This document shows, piece by piece, positions 57,351 to 64,000 of a stretch of 64,000 nt of DNA. The stretch is taken from contig CAKUFK010000003.1 of NCBI GenBank assembly GCA_934647945.1, positions 186,001 to 250,000 on the forward strand. Reading direction: 5' to 3'. Under the pieces are notes generated by a model that was given only the letters and a program-made list of their open reading frames with translations, was not told the origin of the DNA and made no database searches. Positions within the stretch are counted from its first letter, which is position 1. Each line of letters starts with the position of its first letter. The position numbers and the translations under genes are program-made. The stretch is from an uncultured Eubacteriales bacterium (GTDB lineage: Bacteria; Bacillota; Clostridia; Oscillospirales; Acutalibacteraceae).

Positions 57351-57828
57351 ATGTTTGACCTGTCGCGTTGGCCGTCCATACGGGGGATCGCTTTGTCCGG
57401 TGATCTTCAATCGGACGCCACCCGTTTTTTGGTTTCAAACGGCAAACGGGAAACGGCGGCTCATTGTATGGCCGTCGGGAACACAAGTGGGGAAATCGCC
57501 GCTCGCTTCGGGCTGGATATATCCGTGGCCACAACCGCCGCATGGCTGCACGACATATCGAACGTTCTGCAGCCGTCCGATATGCTCGACTATGCGCTTG
57601 ATCGGGGTTGGGCAATTGACGGTTCCGAACGCCGACATCCCTTCCTCCTGCATCAGCGCCTGTCGGCGGTATTGGCGAAGGAGCTCTTTGGCATCAAGAA
57701 CGGCCTTATTTTATCGGCTGTCGAGTGCCGCGCTCCGCTATATCGATTTCGTGCTGGAAAACGATCGGCTTCTTTGCCCTCATCCGTGGCTTGTGGAAGC
57801 CAAAAGCTGGCTCGAACAGGGCGGCTGA
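57351..57828 (+). pseudogene. HD-domain phosphohydrolase, broken by internal deletion and frameshift
   Basis: From the ATG at 57351 (GGGGAGGG upstream) the first frame gives an HD domain: KRETAAHCMAVGNTSGEIAA, AWLHDISNVLQPSDML and LLHQRLSAVLAKELFGI, stopping being protein-like after LSAVEC (about 57728). The next frame (+1) then immediately gives ALRYIDFVLENDRLLCPHPW and LVEAKSWLEQGG, the usual C-terminal end of YqeK-like HD proteins, ending at 57828. The segment normally between them, including the last metal-binding Asp, is missing, so roughly 40-50 codons have been lost. It is probably inactive. Promoter and start remain intact, suggesting a recent event. Confidence 0.7.
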
Positions 57829-57888
57829 TTCTTTGGCTTTCGACATGGCTTTTACCTGCGGGGACGCTACTTTGCCACTACCATATTC

Positions 57889-57917
57889 TTGACGGACCCG
57901 GATAGGTGGGGTATACT
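57889..57917 (+). promoter_or_regulatory. Promoter of the two-flavoprotein unit
   Basis: -35 TTGACG (57889-57894), 17-base spacer, -10 TATACT (57912-57917). Confidence 0.75.
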
Positions 57918-57948
57918 TGGGACAAACGCGGGAGAGCGGGGGGATCGC

Positions 57949-59223
57949 ATGCCGGAGCGGGCAAACCAAACGGATATCGCGGTTGTGGGCGGCGGTGCGG
58001 CGGGGCTGACTGCCGCGGTCCTGTGCGCCCGGTCAGGGCTTCAAACCGTGGTGCTGGAAAAGGCGCCGCGGGTGGGGAAAAAGCTGCTTGCGACCGGCAA
58101 CGGCACCTGCAACCTGACCAACCTCTCCGCCTCGCCCGCCCGATATCACGGCAAAGGGGCTGCCGATTTCGTGCGGCCGGTTTTGGAAGCCTATCCGCCC
58201 CGGCGCATCATGCGTTTTTTCGAGGAACTCGGCCTTGTCTGCCAGGTGCGGGAGGACGGGCGGGTCTATCCCCGCACTGCCCAGGCGTCGGCGGTGCTCG
58301 ACTGCCTGCGGCTGGCCCTGTCCGCCGCAGGCGCCGAGGAACGGACCGGATGCCCGGTCACAGCGATCCGGAGGACGGCGGGCGGCTTCCGTCTGGATAC
58401 GGGCGGCGGAGTTCTGAATGCCCGCCTGGTCCTCGTTGGTGCCGGAGGGGCAGCGGCGCCCGCCCTCGGCGGGGGGACGGACGGCTATACGCTGCTCACG
58501 GCTTTGGGCCATACCCGTACCCCGCTGTCTCCCTCCATCGTGCAGGTGAAAACCGACCCGGCGGCTGTGCGTGCGATCAGGGGGATCCGCCTGGACGCCG
58601 CCGTTTCCTTCTGCCTGGACGGCCAGACGCTTTCGCAGGAGACAGGGGAGCTGCTTTTTACCGAATACGGGCTGTCCGGCCCGGCGGTGATGCAAGCGTC
58701 CCGTCCTGTCGGGGACTGGGAGCGGAGGAAGGACGGCCGGATGACAGCGATGCTCGATCTGCTGCCTGAAACAGAGGAAAAGGACGTGTATGCCTGTCTC
58801 AAACAGCGCCGGAGTCTTCCCGGACGGACACTGGAGGAGTTTTTCACCGGCCTTCTTCACAAACGGGTGGGACAGGCTCTGCTGCGGCAGGCTGGGATCG
58901 GCCCCTTTACCCGTCCGGCGTCCGATCTGAACGACGGGCAGACGGCGGCGCTGGCGCGTCTGATCAAACGATGGGAAATCCCGGTCACCGGTACCCAGGG
59001 AATGGGCGGGGCGCAGGTCACCGCCGGAGGGATCGCCCTGGCGGAGGTGGAGCCGGCGACGCTGATGTCCCGGAAGGTGCCGGGCCTGTATCTGGCCGGA
59101 GAGGTGCTGGACGTGGACGGGGACTGCGGCGGTTTCAACCTGCAGTGGGCGTGGGCGTCCGCCCATGCCGCGGCGTCGGCCATGCGGGAAGCCGTTCGGA
59201 CTGGAAACGAGGGGATGGGATGA
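57949..59223 (+). CDS. BaiN/HI0933-family flavoprotein
   Basis: 424 residues from the ATG at 57949, preceded by a G-rich site. FAD-binding DIAVVGGGAAGLTAAVL (about 9-25), then KVGKKLLATGNGTCNLTN-type sequence (RVGKKLLATGNGTCNLTN), TQGMGGAQVTAGG and DVDGDCGGFNLQWAWASA at the end are the family signatures. The name BaiN comes from a Clostridium enzyme linked to bile-acid dehydroxylation, but most homologues are of unknown substrate. Its stop overlaps the next ATG (ATGA). Confidence 0.9.
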   Translation: MPERANQTDIAVVGGGAAGLTAAVLCARSGLQTVVLEKAPRVGKKLLATGNGTCNLTNLSASPARYHGKGAADFVRPVLEAYPPRRIMRFFEELGLVCQVREDGRVYPRTAQASAVLDCLRLALSAAGAEERTGCPVTAIRRTAGGFRLDTGGGVLNARLVLVGAGGAAAPALGGGTDGYTLLTALGHTRTPLSPSIVQVKTDPAAVRAIRGIRLDAAVSFCLDGQTLSQETGELLFTEYGLSGPAVMQASRPVGDWERRKDGRMTAMLDLLPETEEKDVYACLKQRRSLPGRTLEEFFTGLLHKRVGQALLRQAGIGPFTRPASDLNDGQTAALARLIKRWEIPVTGTQGMGGAQVTAGGIALAEVEPATLMSRKVPGLYLAGEVLDVDGDCGGFNLQWAWASAHAAASAMREAVRTGNEGMG

Positions 59224-60821
59224 TCCGCTTGAGCGGGCTTGCCATGCCGCTGTCTTATACGGAGGAAACTCTGCGGCGGCGGGTGGCGAAGGAACTGAAG
59301 GTGCCGCCGTCCGTTATAGCCGCGCTGCGGGTTTACCGCCGTTCGGTGGATGCCCGGCACAAAGAGAATGTGGTATTTCAGATCACTGTGGACGTGACAC
59401 TCGGGACCGGGGAGACCGCGGCGGCGTCGCGTTGCCCCGGTGCGACTCTGCTTGAGCCGCCGGCCCGGACATTCCCTCTGCCTCATCCCGTATCCCTGGG
59501 GGATGAGCCGCCGCCCATTGTGGTGGGGAGCGGCCCGGCGGGACTGTTTGCCGCCCTGGCGCTGGCCCGGGCGGGGCTCAGGCCGATCCTCCTCGAGCGC
59601 GGCCGGGATGTGGACAGCCGCCGGGCGGACGTGGAGCGTTTCCGGACGACCGGGCTGCTGGACACCGCCTCGAACGTCCAATTCGGAGAGGGGGGCGCCG
59701 GCACCTTTTCAGACGGCAAGCTGAATACGGGGATCAAAAATCCCCGCTGCCGTTTTGTCCTTGAGCAGCTCGCCGCCTGCGGCGCGCCTGAGGAGATCCT
59801 GTGGCAGGCCAAACCCCATGTGGGAACCGACCGGCTCATCGACACGGTACGGGGCCTTCGGGAAGAGATTCAAAAATTGGGAGGCCGGGTCCTGTTCCGC
59901 CACCGGGTCACGGATATCCTGACAGAGGCTGGCCGGCTGGCCGGCCTTTTGGCAGACACGCCGGCTGGCCGGGAGGAATTCCCTTGCCGCCGGGTGATTT
60001 TCGCCGTCGGGCACAGTGCCCGGGACACCATGGAAATGCTGCATCGCAGGGGTGTGCGGATGGAACGCAAGCCCTTTGCCGTAGGGGTGCGGATCGAGCA
60101 CCCGCGGGAGATGATCGATCGCAGCCAATATGGCTGCTTTGCCGGCCATCCGGCTTTGGGCGCGGCGGACTATAAGCTTTCCTGCCGCCCGGCCGGCGGC
60201 CGGGGAGTGTATACTTTCTGTATGTGCCCGGGCGGCGAGGTGATCGCCGCCGCTTCGGAAGCGGAAGGCGTAGCGGTCAATGGGATGAGCGTGTTTGCCA
60301 GGGATGCCCGCAATTCCAACAGCGCCCTGCTGGTGGGGGTGGAGCCGGCGGATATTCCAGGGGAAGGGCCGCTTGAGGGCATCGCCTTTCAGCGCCGGAT
60401 GGAGCGGGCGGCCTATGAGCTGGGGGGTGGGGGATATCGCGCCCCCGTCCAGCTGGCTGGGGACTTTCTGCAGGGCGTGCCCTCCACGGCATTCGGCGCG
60501 GTGGAGCCGTCTTACCGGCCCGGCGTGACCTTGGCCGATCTCGGAGGCTGCCTGCCGGAGTTTGTTTCGGCGTCGATCCGGGCGGCGCTGCCCCTGTTTG
60601 GGCGGCGGCTTCGGGGATTCGACCGGCCGGACGCGGTGCTGACCGGGGTGGAATCCCGCAGCTCCTCCCCGGTCCGGATCTTACGCGGCGAGGCGGGGGA
60701 GTCCTCCGTTCCCGGCTTATATCCCTGTGGGGAGGGAGCGGGCTATGCAGGAGGCATCCTGTCCGCCGCGGTGGACGGCTTGCGTTGTGCCGAGTGGCTT
60801 CTTGCGGCTGGGCACCCATAA
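59220..60821 (+). CDS. FAD-dependent dehydrogenase-like protein (COG2509 type)
   Basis: 533 residues from the ATG at 59220, coupled to the upstream gene by an ATGA overlap. An N-terminal domain of about 95 residues (RRRVAKELKVPPSVIAALRV) precedes the FAD motif PPIVVGSGPAGLFAALALA (about 98-116). FGEGGAGTFSDGKLNTGIK, VIFAVGHSARDTMEML and YPCGEGAGYAGGILSAA follow. This matches the large uncharacterised FAD-dependent proteins of COG2509, found in many anaerobes. Substrate unknown. The pairing with a BaiN-like flavoprotein is recurrent in Clostridia. Confidence 0.88.
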   Translation: MIRLSGLAMPLSYTEETLRRRVAKELKVPPSVIAALRVYRRSVDARHKENVVFQITVDVTLGTGETAAASRCPGATLLEPPARTFPLPHPVSLGDEPPPIVVGSGPAGLFAALALARAGLRPILLERGRDVDSRRADVERFRTTGLLDTASNVQFGEGGAGTFSDGKLNTGIKNPRCRFVLEQLAACGAPEEILWQAKPHVGTDRLIDTVRGLREEIQKLGGRVLFRHRVTDILTEAGRLAGLLADTPAGREEFPCRRVIFAVGHSARDTMEMLHRRGVRMERKPFAVGVRIEHPREMIDRSQYGCFAGHPALGAADYKLSCRPAGGRGVYTFCMCPGGEVIAAASEAEGVAVNGMSVFARDARNSNSALLVGVEPADIPGEGPLEGIAFQRRMERAAYELGGGGYRAPVQLAGDFLQGVPSTAFGAVEPSYRPGVTLADLGGCLPEFVSASIRAALPLFGRRLRGFDRPDAVLTGVESRSSSPVRILRGEAGESSVPGLYPCGEGAGYAGGILSAAVDGLRCAEWLLAAGHP

Positions 60822-60824
60822 ATT

Positions 60825-60921
60825 TTGTTGATTGACCAAGGCGGAGTCACATCCTATCGTCCCCGGCGACAATAGGATCCCGCAGGGCAGCACAGCCGGC
60901 GGGATATGGCCATATCAACAA
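60825..60921 (+). ncRNA. Candidate structured RNA with a three-way junction
   Basis: TTGTTGAT (60825-60832) pairs with ATCAACAA (60914-60921). Inside are two adjacent stems: CCTAT...ATAGG with inner GTC/GAC (60853-60876) and ATCCCGC...GCGGGAT with inner GGC/GCC (60877-60905). No T-run follows, so it is not a terminator. It lies between the flavoprotein stop and the small gene at 60971. It matches no riboswitch that I recognise, and it could be a repeat-derived cruciform instead. Confidence 0.35.
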
Positions 60922-60970
60922 TTGGGCGGCTAATTCCCGCTGCGATACCATGAAACGGGAGGGAGAGAGC

Positions 60971-61213
60971 ATGAATACGCGAAAACCCGTTTTGGGAAAC
61001 CGCAATTTGGTCGGCCTCCGCGCAACACAGGCGAGATTTTCCATGGATCTCACACAGGCTGGACGGACGGCCCGTTTACAGATGAAGGGCGTGGACATCC
61101 GTCCCTTTTCCCTTTTGGAGGGGCAGGAATGGCCGGTGACGGACATCGGACGCGGCATCCCGCAGGTTGACACCGCTTGGCCGCTGGACCGGGAGGGATT
61201 GGAGTATGGCTGA
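60971..61213 (+). CDS. Small protein of unknown function
   Basis: 80 residues from the ATG at 60971, with GGGAGGGAGAG upstream. No family is recognised and there is no signal peptide or membrane helix. It begins MNTRKPVLGNRNLVGLRATQ and includes GVDIRPFSLLEGQEW. The strong ribosome site and an 8-base overlap with the next gene support a real gene in the MBL/DUF3006 operon. Confidence 0.55.
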   Translation: MNTRKPVLGNRNLVGLRATQARFSMDLTQAGRTARLQMKGVDIRPFSLLEGQEWPVTDIGRGIPQVDTAWPLDREGLEYG

Positions 61214-62177
61214 GACGCGGATGACGAAAAAGGAACGGGAGAAACGACGCCGCGTGCTGCTGTGGATTTTCCTGCCGCTGGTGGTGCTGCTGCTCGTTTT
61301 TTCCGGTCTGGTCACCATCAGTGAGCAGATGAACCGCCCCTTTCTGCCCACCTGGGAGCGGATCTTCGAAGCGGCGGGACTGCGGGATGCGCCGCCCCTG
61401 TCTGATCTGGAAGGGGAGCTGCGCATCGACGTCATCGAGGTGGGCAACGCGGACTCCATCCTGATTCGCAACGGCACCCACAATATGCTTATTGACGCGG
61501 GCACCAATCCGGCCGGACAGGATGTGGTGAATTATCTCCACAATCAGGGTGTACAGCGGCTGGATCTGGTGATTGCCACCCATGGAGATGTCGACCACAT
61601 CGGCGGGATGGACAATGTCATCGATGCGTTTGAAATCGATACCTTTATCATGGCTTTTATGCCGGAGGGGTTCGAACCGACGACCAAAAGCTATCTCAGC
61701 GTCCTGCAGGCATTGGACAAGAACAATATCGCCGTCACTGAGGCCGCGCCAGGCGCATCCTATCCCCTCGGTGATGCCGTGGTGGAGATCCTCGGCCCGG
61801 TCAGGGAATTTGAGGAACGCAACAACATGTCGGTGGTCTGCCGGGTCAGCTTCGGAAACCGCCGGTTTCTCTTCATGGGGGATGCGGAGAAGGAGGAAGA
61901 GGCCTCCCTGCTCGAAACGGGGACGGATCTCGCAGCCGATGTAATCAAAATCGGCCACCACGGCAGCCGTTCCTCCTCTTCCGCCGCCCTGCTTGACGCA
62001 GTGGCCCCTCGCTATGCGCTGATCACCAGCGGCGTCGACAATTCGTACAACCATCCGCATCAGGTCACACTGGACGCGCTCGCAAAGCGGCATATCGCCT
62101 GCTATCGCAGTGATCTGTGCGGTACGATCGTGGTGCGCTGCGACGGGGACGCGATCACCTTTGAAACCGAACGATAG
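61206..62177 (+). CDS. Membrane-anchored ComEC/Rec2-like metallo-beta-lactamase protein
   Basis: 323 residues from the ATG at 61206 with GGGAGGG upstream. One N-terminal helix (about 12-36) precedes a metallo-beta-lactamase domain: GNADSILIR, ATHGDVDHIGGMDNV (the HxHxDH site reads THGDVDH), FLFMGDAEKEEE and KIGHHGSRSSSS. This is the stand-alone version of the hydrolase domain of the ComEC DNA uptake channel. Relatives are predicted extracellular nucleases or phosphodiesterases; the substrate is unproven. The downstream DUF3006 gene is its usual partner. Confidence 0.88.
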   Translation: MAETRMTKKEREKRRRVLLWIFLPLVVLLLVFSGLVTISEQMNRPFLPTWERIFEAAGLRDAPPLSDLEGELRIDVIEVGNADSILIRNGTHNMLIDAGTNPAGQDVVNYLHNQGVQRLDLVIATHGDVDHIGGMDNVIDAFEIDTFIMAFMPEGFEPTTKSYLSVLQALDKNNIAVTEAAPGASYPLGDAVVEILGPVREFEERNNMSVVCRVSFGNRRFLFMGDAEKEEEASLLETGTDLAADVIKIGHHGSRSSSSAALLDAVAPRYALITSGVDNSYNHPHQVTLDALAKRHIACYRSDLCGTIVVRCDGDAITFETER

Positions 62178-62193
62178 AATAGGAGGGCATACC

Positions 62194-62409
62194 ATGTATT
62201 ACAGCCTGGACCGCTTTGAGGAGGAGCTGGCCGTCCTGGAGGACGACGACGAACACACCCTGACCATACCGCGCATCCTGCTGCCTGAGGGCGCCCGTCC
62301 GGGGGACGTGCTGATACGGGATGGAGATCGATATTCGCCGGCCCCCGACGAGACGGCCCGACGCCGGGAGCAGATCCGCCGGCTGCAGGACAAACTGCGG
62401 CGGCGGTGA
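62194..62409 (+). CDS. DUF3006 family protein
   Basis: 71 residues from the ATG at 62194, with AGGAGG upstream. It reads YSLDRFEEELAVLEDDDEHT, IPRILLPEGARPGDVL and REQIRRLQDKLRRR; this acidic start, LPxGxxxGDVL core and basic helical end match DUF3006. Such genes regularly follow ComEC-like metallo-beta-lactamase genes, and the function is unknown. Confidence 0.85.
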   Translation: MYYSLDRFEEELAVLEDDDEHTLTIPRILLPEGARPGDVLIRDGDRYSPAPDETARRREQIRRLQDKLRRR

Positions 62410-62529
62410 GGGACAGATGCGTTTTGACGGGCTATCCCGCCGCCGTATGGAAAAGGGGCGCGGAGGCTCTGAACGATACACGTTTGGCCGGGAAAGCCCG
62501 GAAACAGGCCTCCTGTTAGGAGGGATTTT

Positions 62530-63441
62530 ATGGCCACGATCCATCTGGATTATGTGACATTCGCGCTCCTGGAACCCCACGATTTTTCGTGGCTGAGGCG
62601 GTTAGGGGCCGTCTTTTGCGTTTATCCCGGGCAGGATTCCGGCAACCTACTGTTCGGCGTCGAACGGGACGGGATCAGACGCTTTGTCAAATATGCGGGT
62701 GCCCGGACGACGGAGTACGGCGGTACGCCGGAGGAGGCGGTCGCCAGGCTGCGGCGGGCGGCCGGGGTTTACCGGGCGCTCGCCCATCCCGCCCTGATCG
62801 GGATGAACGAGGTGCTGGAGCTGCCCAATGGATTCGCCTGCGTTTTTGATTGGTTTGACGGGAAGGGGCTGCATGACCTCAGCGAGATATGCAGGGGTAT
62901 CGATAAGGAAACCGATCCCCGGTCGGGATACTACCGCTATCGGCATCTGCCGCTCCAAAAGCGGCTCCGGTCCCTTAGGACCCTGTTCGATTTTTTGTTG
63001 TATGTGGAGGAACGGGGTTTCGTCGCCGTGGATTTTTACGACGGCAGCATTCTGTATGATTTTGGAAGCGATACGACCAAAATCTGCGACATCGATTTGT
63101 ATCGGCCTAAGCCCTTGTATAATCACATGGGGCCGGACTTTTGGGGGACGAAACGGCTGAAAGCCCCGGAGGAATACATCCTCGGGGCGGAAATCGACAG
63201 CCGGACGAACGTTTTTACCCTTGGCGCCCTGATCCTGCACCTGTTCGGGGCCTACACCCATGCAGACATCCAGAATATGTATCGGGAAAGCGCCTTCCAA
63301 CCCTGTCCGCGGGAGGGATGGGCCTTGGATGGGCCACTCTACGACATCGTCCGCAGGGCGGTGGAACCCGATAAGGCCGATCGTTATCCATCGATGCGCG
63401 CATTTGGAGAGGCATTTTGGTCGGCTGTTGTTCTGATATAG
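62530..63441 (+). CDS. Atypical serine/threonine protein kinase-like protein
   Basis: 303 residues; TAGGAGGG precedes the ATG. It has a kinase-like fold: RFVKYAGA supplies the ATP-binding Lys (about 55), a helix follows, then the catalytic loop reads FVAVDFYDGSILYD in place of HRDxKxxN and the DFG motif is CDID. RLKAPEEYILGAEIDSRTNV resembles the APE segment and DxW/S-G region. The DFYDGS loop is shared by a family of Firmicute kinase-like proteins, so the change is probably old. Substrate unknown; aminoglycoside or choline kinase relationships are possible. Confidence 0.75.
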   Translation: MATIHLDYVTFALLEPHDFSWLRRLGAVFCVYPGQDSGNLLFGVERDGIRRFVKYAGARTTEYGGTPEEAVARLRRAAGVYRALAHPALIGMNEVLELPNGFACVFDWFDGKGLHDLSEICRGIDKETDPRSGYYRYRHLPLQKRLRSLRTLFDFLLYVEERGFVAVDFYDGSILYDFGSDTTKICDIDLYRPKPLYNHMGPDFWGTKRLKAPEEYILGAEIDSRTNVFTLGALILHLFGAYTHADIQNMYRESAFQPCPREGWALDGPLYDIVRRAVEPDKADRYPSMRAFGEAFWSAVVLI

Positions 63442-63447
63442 ATGAAA

Positions 63448-63480
63448 AGGCGGGGAGAAACCATCCGGTTTTCCCCGCCT
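63448..63480 (-). terminator. Terminator between the kinase and XRE genes
   Basis: A stem of about 14 bp with one bulge (AGGCGGGGA and AAACC arms) around ATCC; the leftward tail is TTTTCATC. It can serve both convergent genes. Confidence 0.6.
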
Positions 63481-63491
63481 CTGTGTGTGGT

Positions 63492-63701
63492 TCATTCCTC
63501 ACCCGGGACGTATTCCATGATATCGCCGGGCTGGCAATCGAGGATAGAGCACAATCTGGATATCGATTCCGTGGTTACGGATTTTCCCTCACGAAGTTTT
63601 TGCATGGTCGTGGCGGATATGGTTTTGCTCTTTAATAATTTATATTGAGACAACCCTCTTTTTTCGATAAGATCCCACAGCTTATCGTATTTCATGGGCA
63701 T
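63492..63701 (-). CDS. XRE-family helix-turn-helix regulator
   Basis: 69 residues from the ATG at 63701 (GGGGGGAC before it; a Met two codons later is possible). The HTH reads LWDLIEKRGLSQYKLLKSK and TISATTMQKLREGKSV, followed by RLCSILDCQPGDIMEYVPGE, the standard Cro/C1-like (YozG-type) fold. Its DNA is closely similar at the 3' end to the next gene. The promoter region contains a 14-bp palindrome suited to autorepression. Confidence 0.9.
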   Translation of the reverse strand: MPMKYDKLWDLIEKRGLSQYKLLKSKTISATTMQKLREGKSVTTESISRLCSILDCQPGDIMEYVPGEE

Positions 63702-63727
63702 GTACCGTCCCCCCAACATAGTCCTAT

Positions 63728-63755
63728 AAAGTATCATATTGTACAATATCATCAA
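63728..63755 (-). promoter_or_regulatory. Promoter of the XRE gene with palindromic operator in the spacer
   Basis: Leftward TTGATG (63755-63750), 16-base spacer, -10-like TACTTT (63733-63728). The spacer holds the perfect palindrome ATATTGTACAATAT (63736-63749). Confidence 0.5.
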
Positions 63756-63781
63756 CTTACATTTGGCAGTTTTAAAACTTG

Positions 63782-63807
63782 ATTATAGTTCCTTAAAGTA
63801 CTATAAT
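63782..63807. promoter_or_regulatory. Second operator-like dyad and promoter elements between the XRE genes
   Basis: ATTATAGT-N10-ACTATAAT (63782-63789/63800-63807). A rightward TTGATT (63779-63784), 17-base spacer and TATAAT (63802-63807) look like a strong promoter, but no rightward gene follows in the window; an antisense RNA to the second XRE gene is possible. Confidence 0.45.
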
Positions 63808-63849
63808 AATGTTAGCTTAACCAATACCCCTTCCAAGATAAAAAGCCGT

Positions 63850-64000
63850 TCATCCCTCGTCCGGCACATATTCCATGATATCGCCGGGCTGGCAATCGAG
63901 CAAACGGCACAGCTTTTCAATTGTCCGCGCGTCCAAGCCTCCGGTTCCGTGTTTCAGCTTGTTGAGTATAGAGGGGCTTATTCCATTCTGCCGCAGCCAA
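63850..64000 (-). CDS. Second XRE-family regulator, C-terminal part (cut by window edge)
   Basis: The visible 49 residues, WLRQNGISPSILNKLKHG, then GGLDARTIEKLCRLLDCQ and PGDIMEYVPDEG, form the second half of an XRE helix-turn-helix and its tail. Thirty-two bases at the 3' end (63869-63900) are identical to 63511-63542 in the first XRE gene, so the two are paralogues from a tandem duplication. Confidence 0.85.
   Translation of the reverse strand, partial: WLRQNGISPSILNKLKHGTGGLDARTIEKLCRLLDCQPGDIMEYVPDEG

Noticed and set aside
60825..60921. Intrinsic terminator for the flavoprotein genes
   Set aside because: The outer stem is AT-rich and is followed by ATTGGGCGG, with no T-run.
63492..64000. 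A toxin-antitoxin module at the XRE genes
   Set aside because: No toxin-like gene is adjacent within the window; the sequence to the right is not available.

Overview
The window is a GC-rich chromosomal segment of an anaerobic Firmicute, most likely a Clostridia lineage of the Oscillospiraceae/Ruminococcaceae type. I infer this from gene content and order: miaB-ymcA/ylbF-mutS-mutL-miaA, sepF-ylmH-divIVA-ileS-lspA-rluD, yaaL-bofA and yloU-yloV-recG are classic Firmicute neighbourhoods. Strong AGGAGG-type ribosome binding sites, GTG and TTG starts, a CIRCE element and a Rex repressor fit the same picture. Pyruvate formate-lyase with its activase, aconitase, citrate synthase, thioredoxin reductase and an iron-dependent alcohol dehydrogenase point to a fermentative, redox-regulated metabolism. 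BofA suggests a spore-forming ancestry. No prophage, insertion sequence, integrase or CRISPR array was seen.

Layout. 0-1 kb: a leftward operon (YjbQ, ArsC/Spx-like protein, MIF-like tautomerase cut by the window edge). 1.2-5.2 kb: an RNHCP zinc protein convergent with a leftward unit made of a response regulator, an ABC ATPase, a permease and a histidine kinase (bacitracin/lantibiotic-resistance type). 5.2-8.1 kb: phasin-like protein, UbiB-type kinase and GT8 glycosyltransferase. 8.3-11.4 kb: pflB-pflA. 11.5-15.6 kb: a sortase-type surface protein, a membrane-anchored extracellular protein and a divergent AraC regulator. 15.7-18.2 kb: zinc-ribbon/TM2 protein and citrate synthase. 18.3-19.6 kb: murC.

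20-28.4 kb: RNA modification and mismatch repair (miaB, a Ric-complex-like protein, mutS, mutL, miaA). A gene-free array of hairpins lies between mutL and miaA. 28.4-36.7 kb: a tightly packed, partly overlapping division and translation cluster (HlyD-like protein, yggS, sepF, ylmH, divIVA, ileS, lspA, rluD). 37.1-37.7 kb: yaaL-bofA. 37.8-41.1 kb: Gfo/Idh dehydrogenase, a 59-residue ribbon-helix-helix protein, trxB, then a CIRCE element and hsp20. 41.1-45.4 kb: acn-rex with a Rex-like operator over its promoter, and a divergent peptide-binding lipoprotein. 45.5-50.8 kb: yloU-yloV, an S66 peptidase and recG. 51 kb: tRNA-Asp and tRNA-Thr.

51.3-57.1 kb: small secreted and Cys-rich proteins, then a leftward operon of calcium-type P-type ATPase, HlyIII and alcohol dehydrogenase. 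57.3-57.8 kb: a broken HD-domain gene. 57.9-60.8 kb: two overlapping flavoprotein genes, followed by a possible structured RNA. 61-63.4 kb: an unknown small protein, a ComEC-like metallo-beta-lactamase protein, a DUF3006 protein and an atypical protein kinase. 63.5-64 kb: two paralogous XRE regulators in AT-rich DNA; the second is cut by the window edge.

Most of the window is ordinary core genome. The most rewarding points are regulatory: phased response-regulator repeats before the ABC transporter, the Rex-type site over the acn promoter, CIRCE between trxB and hsp20, a promoter built into a terminator hairpin before pflB, the hairpin array at 27 kb, the three-way-junction RNA candidate at 60.9 kb, and the operator-like palindromes before the XRE pair. 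All assignments rest on reading the sequence and on general family knowledge; no database search was run.
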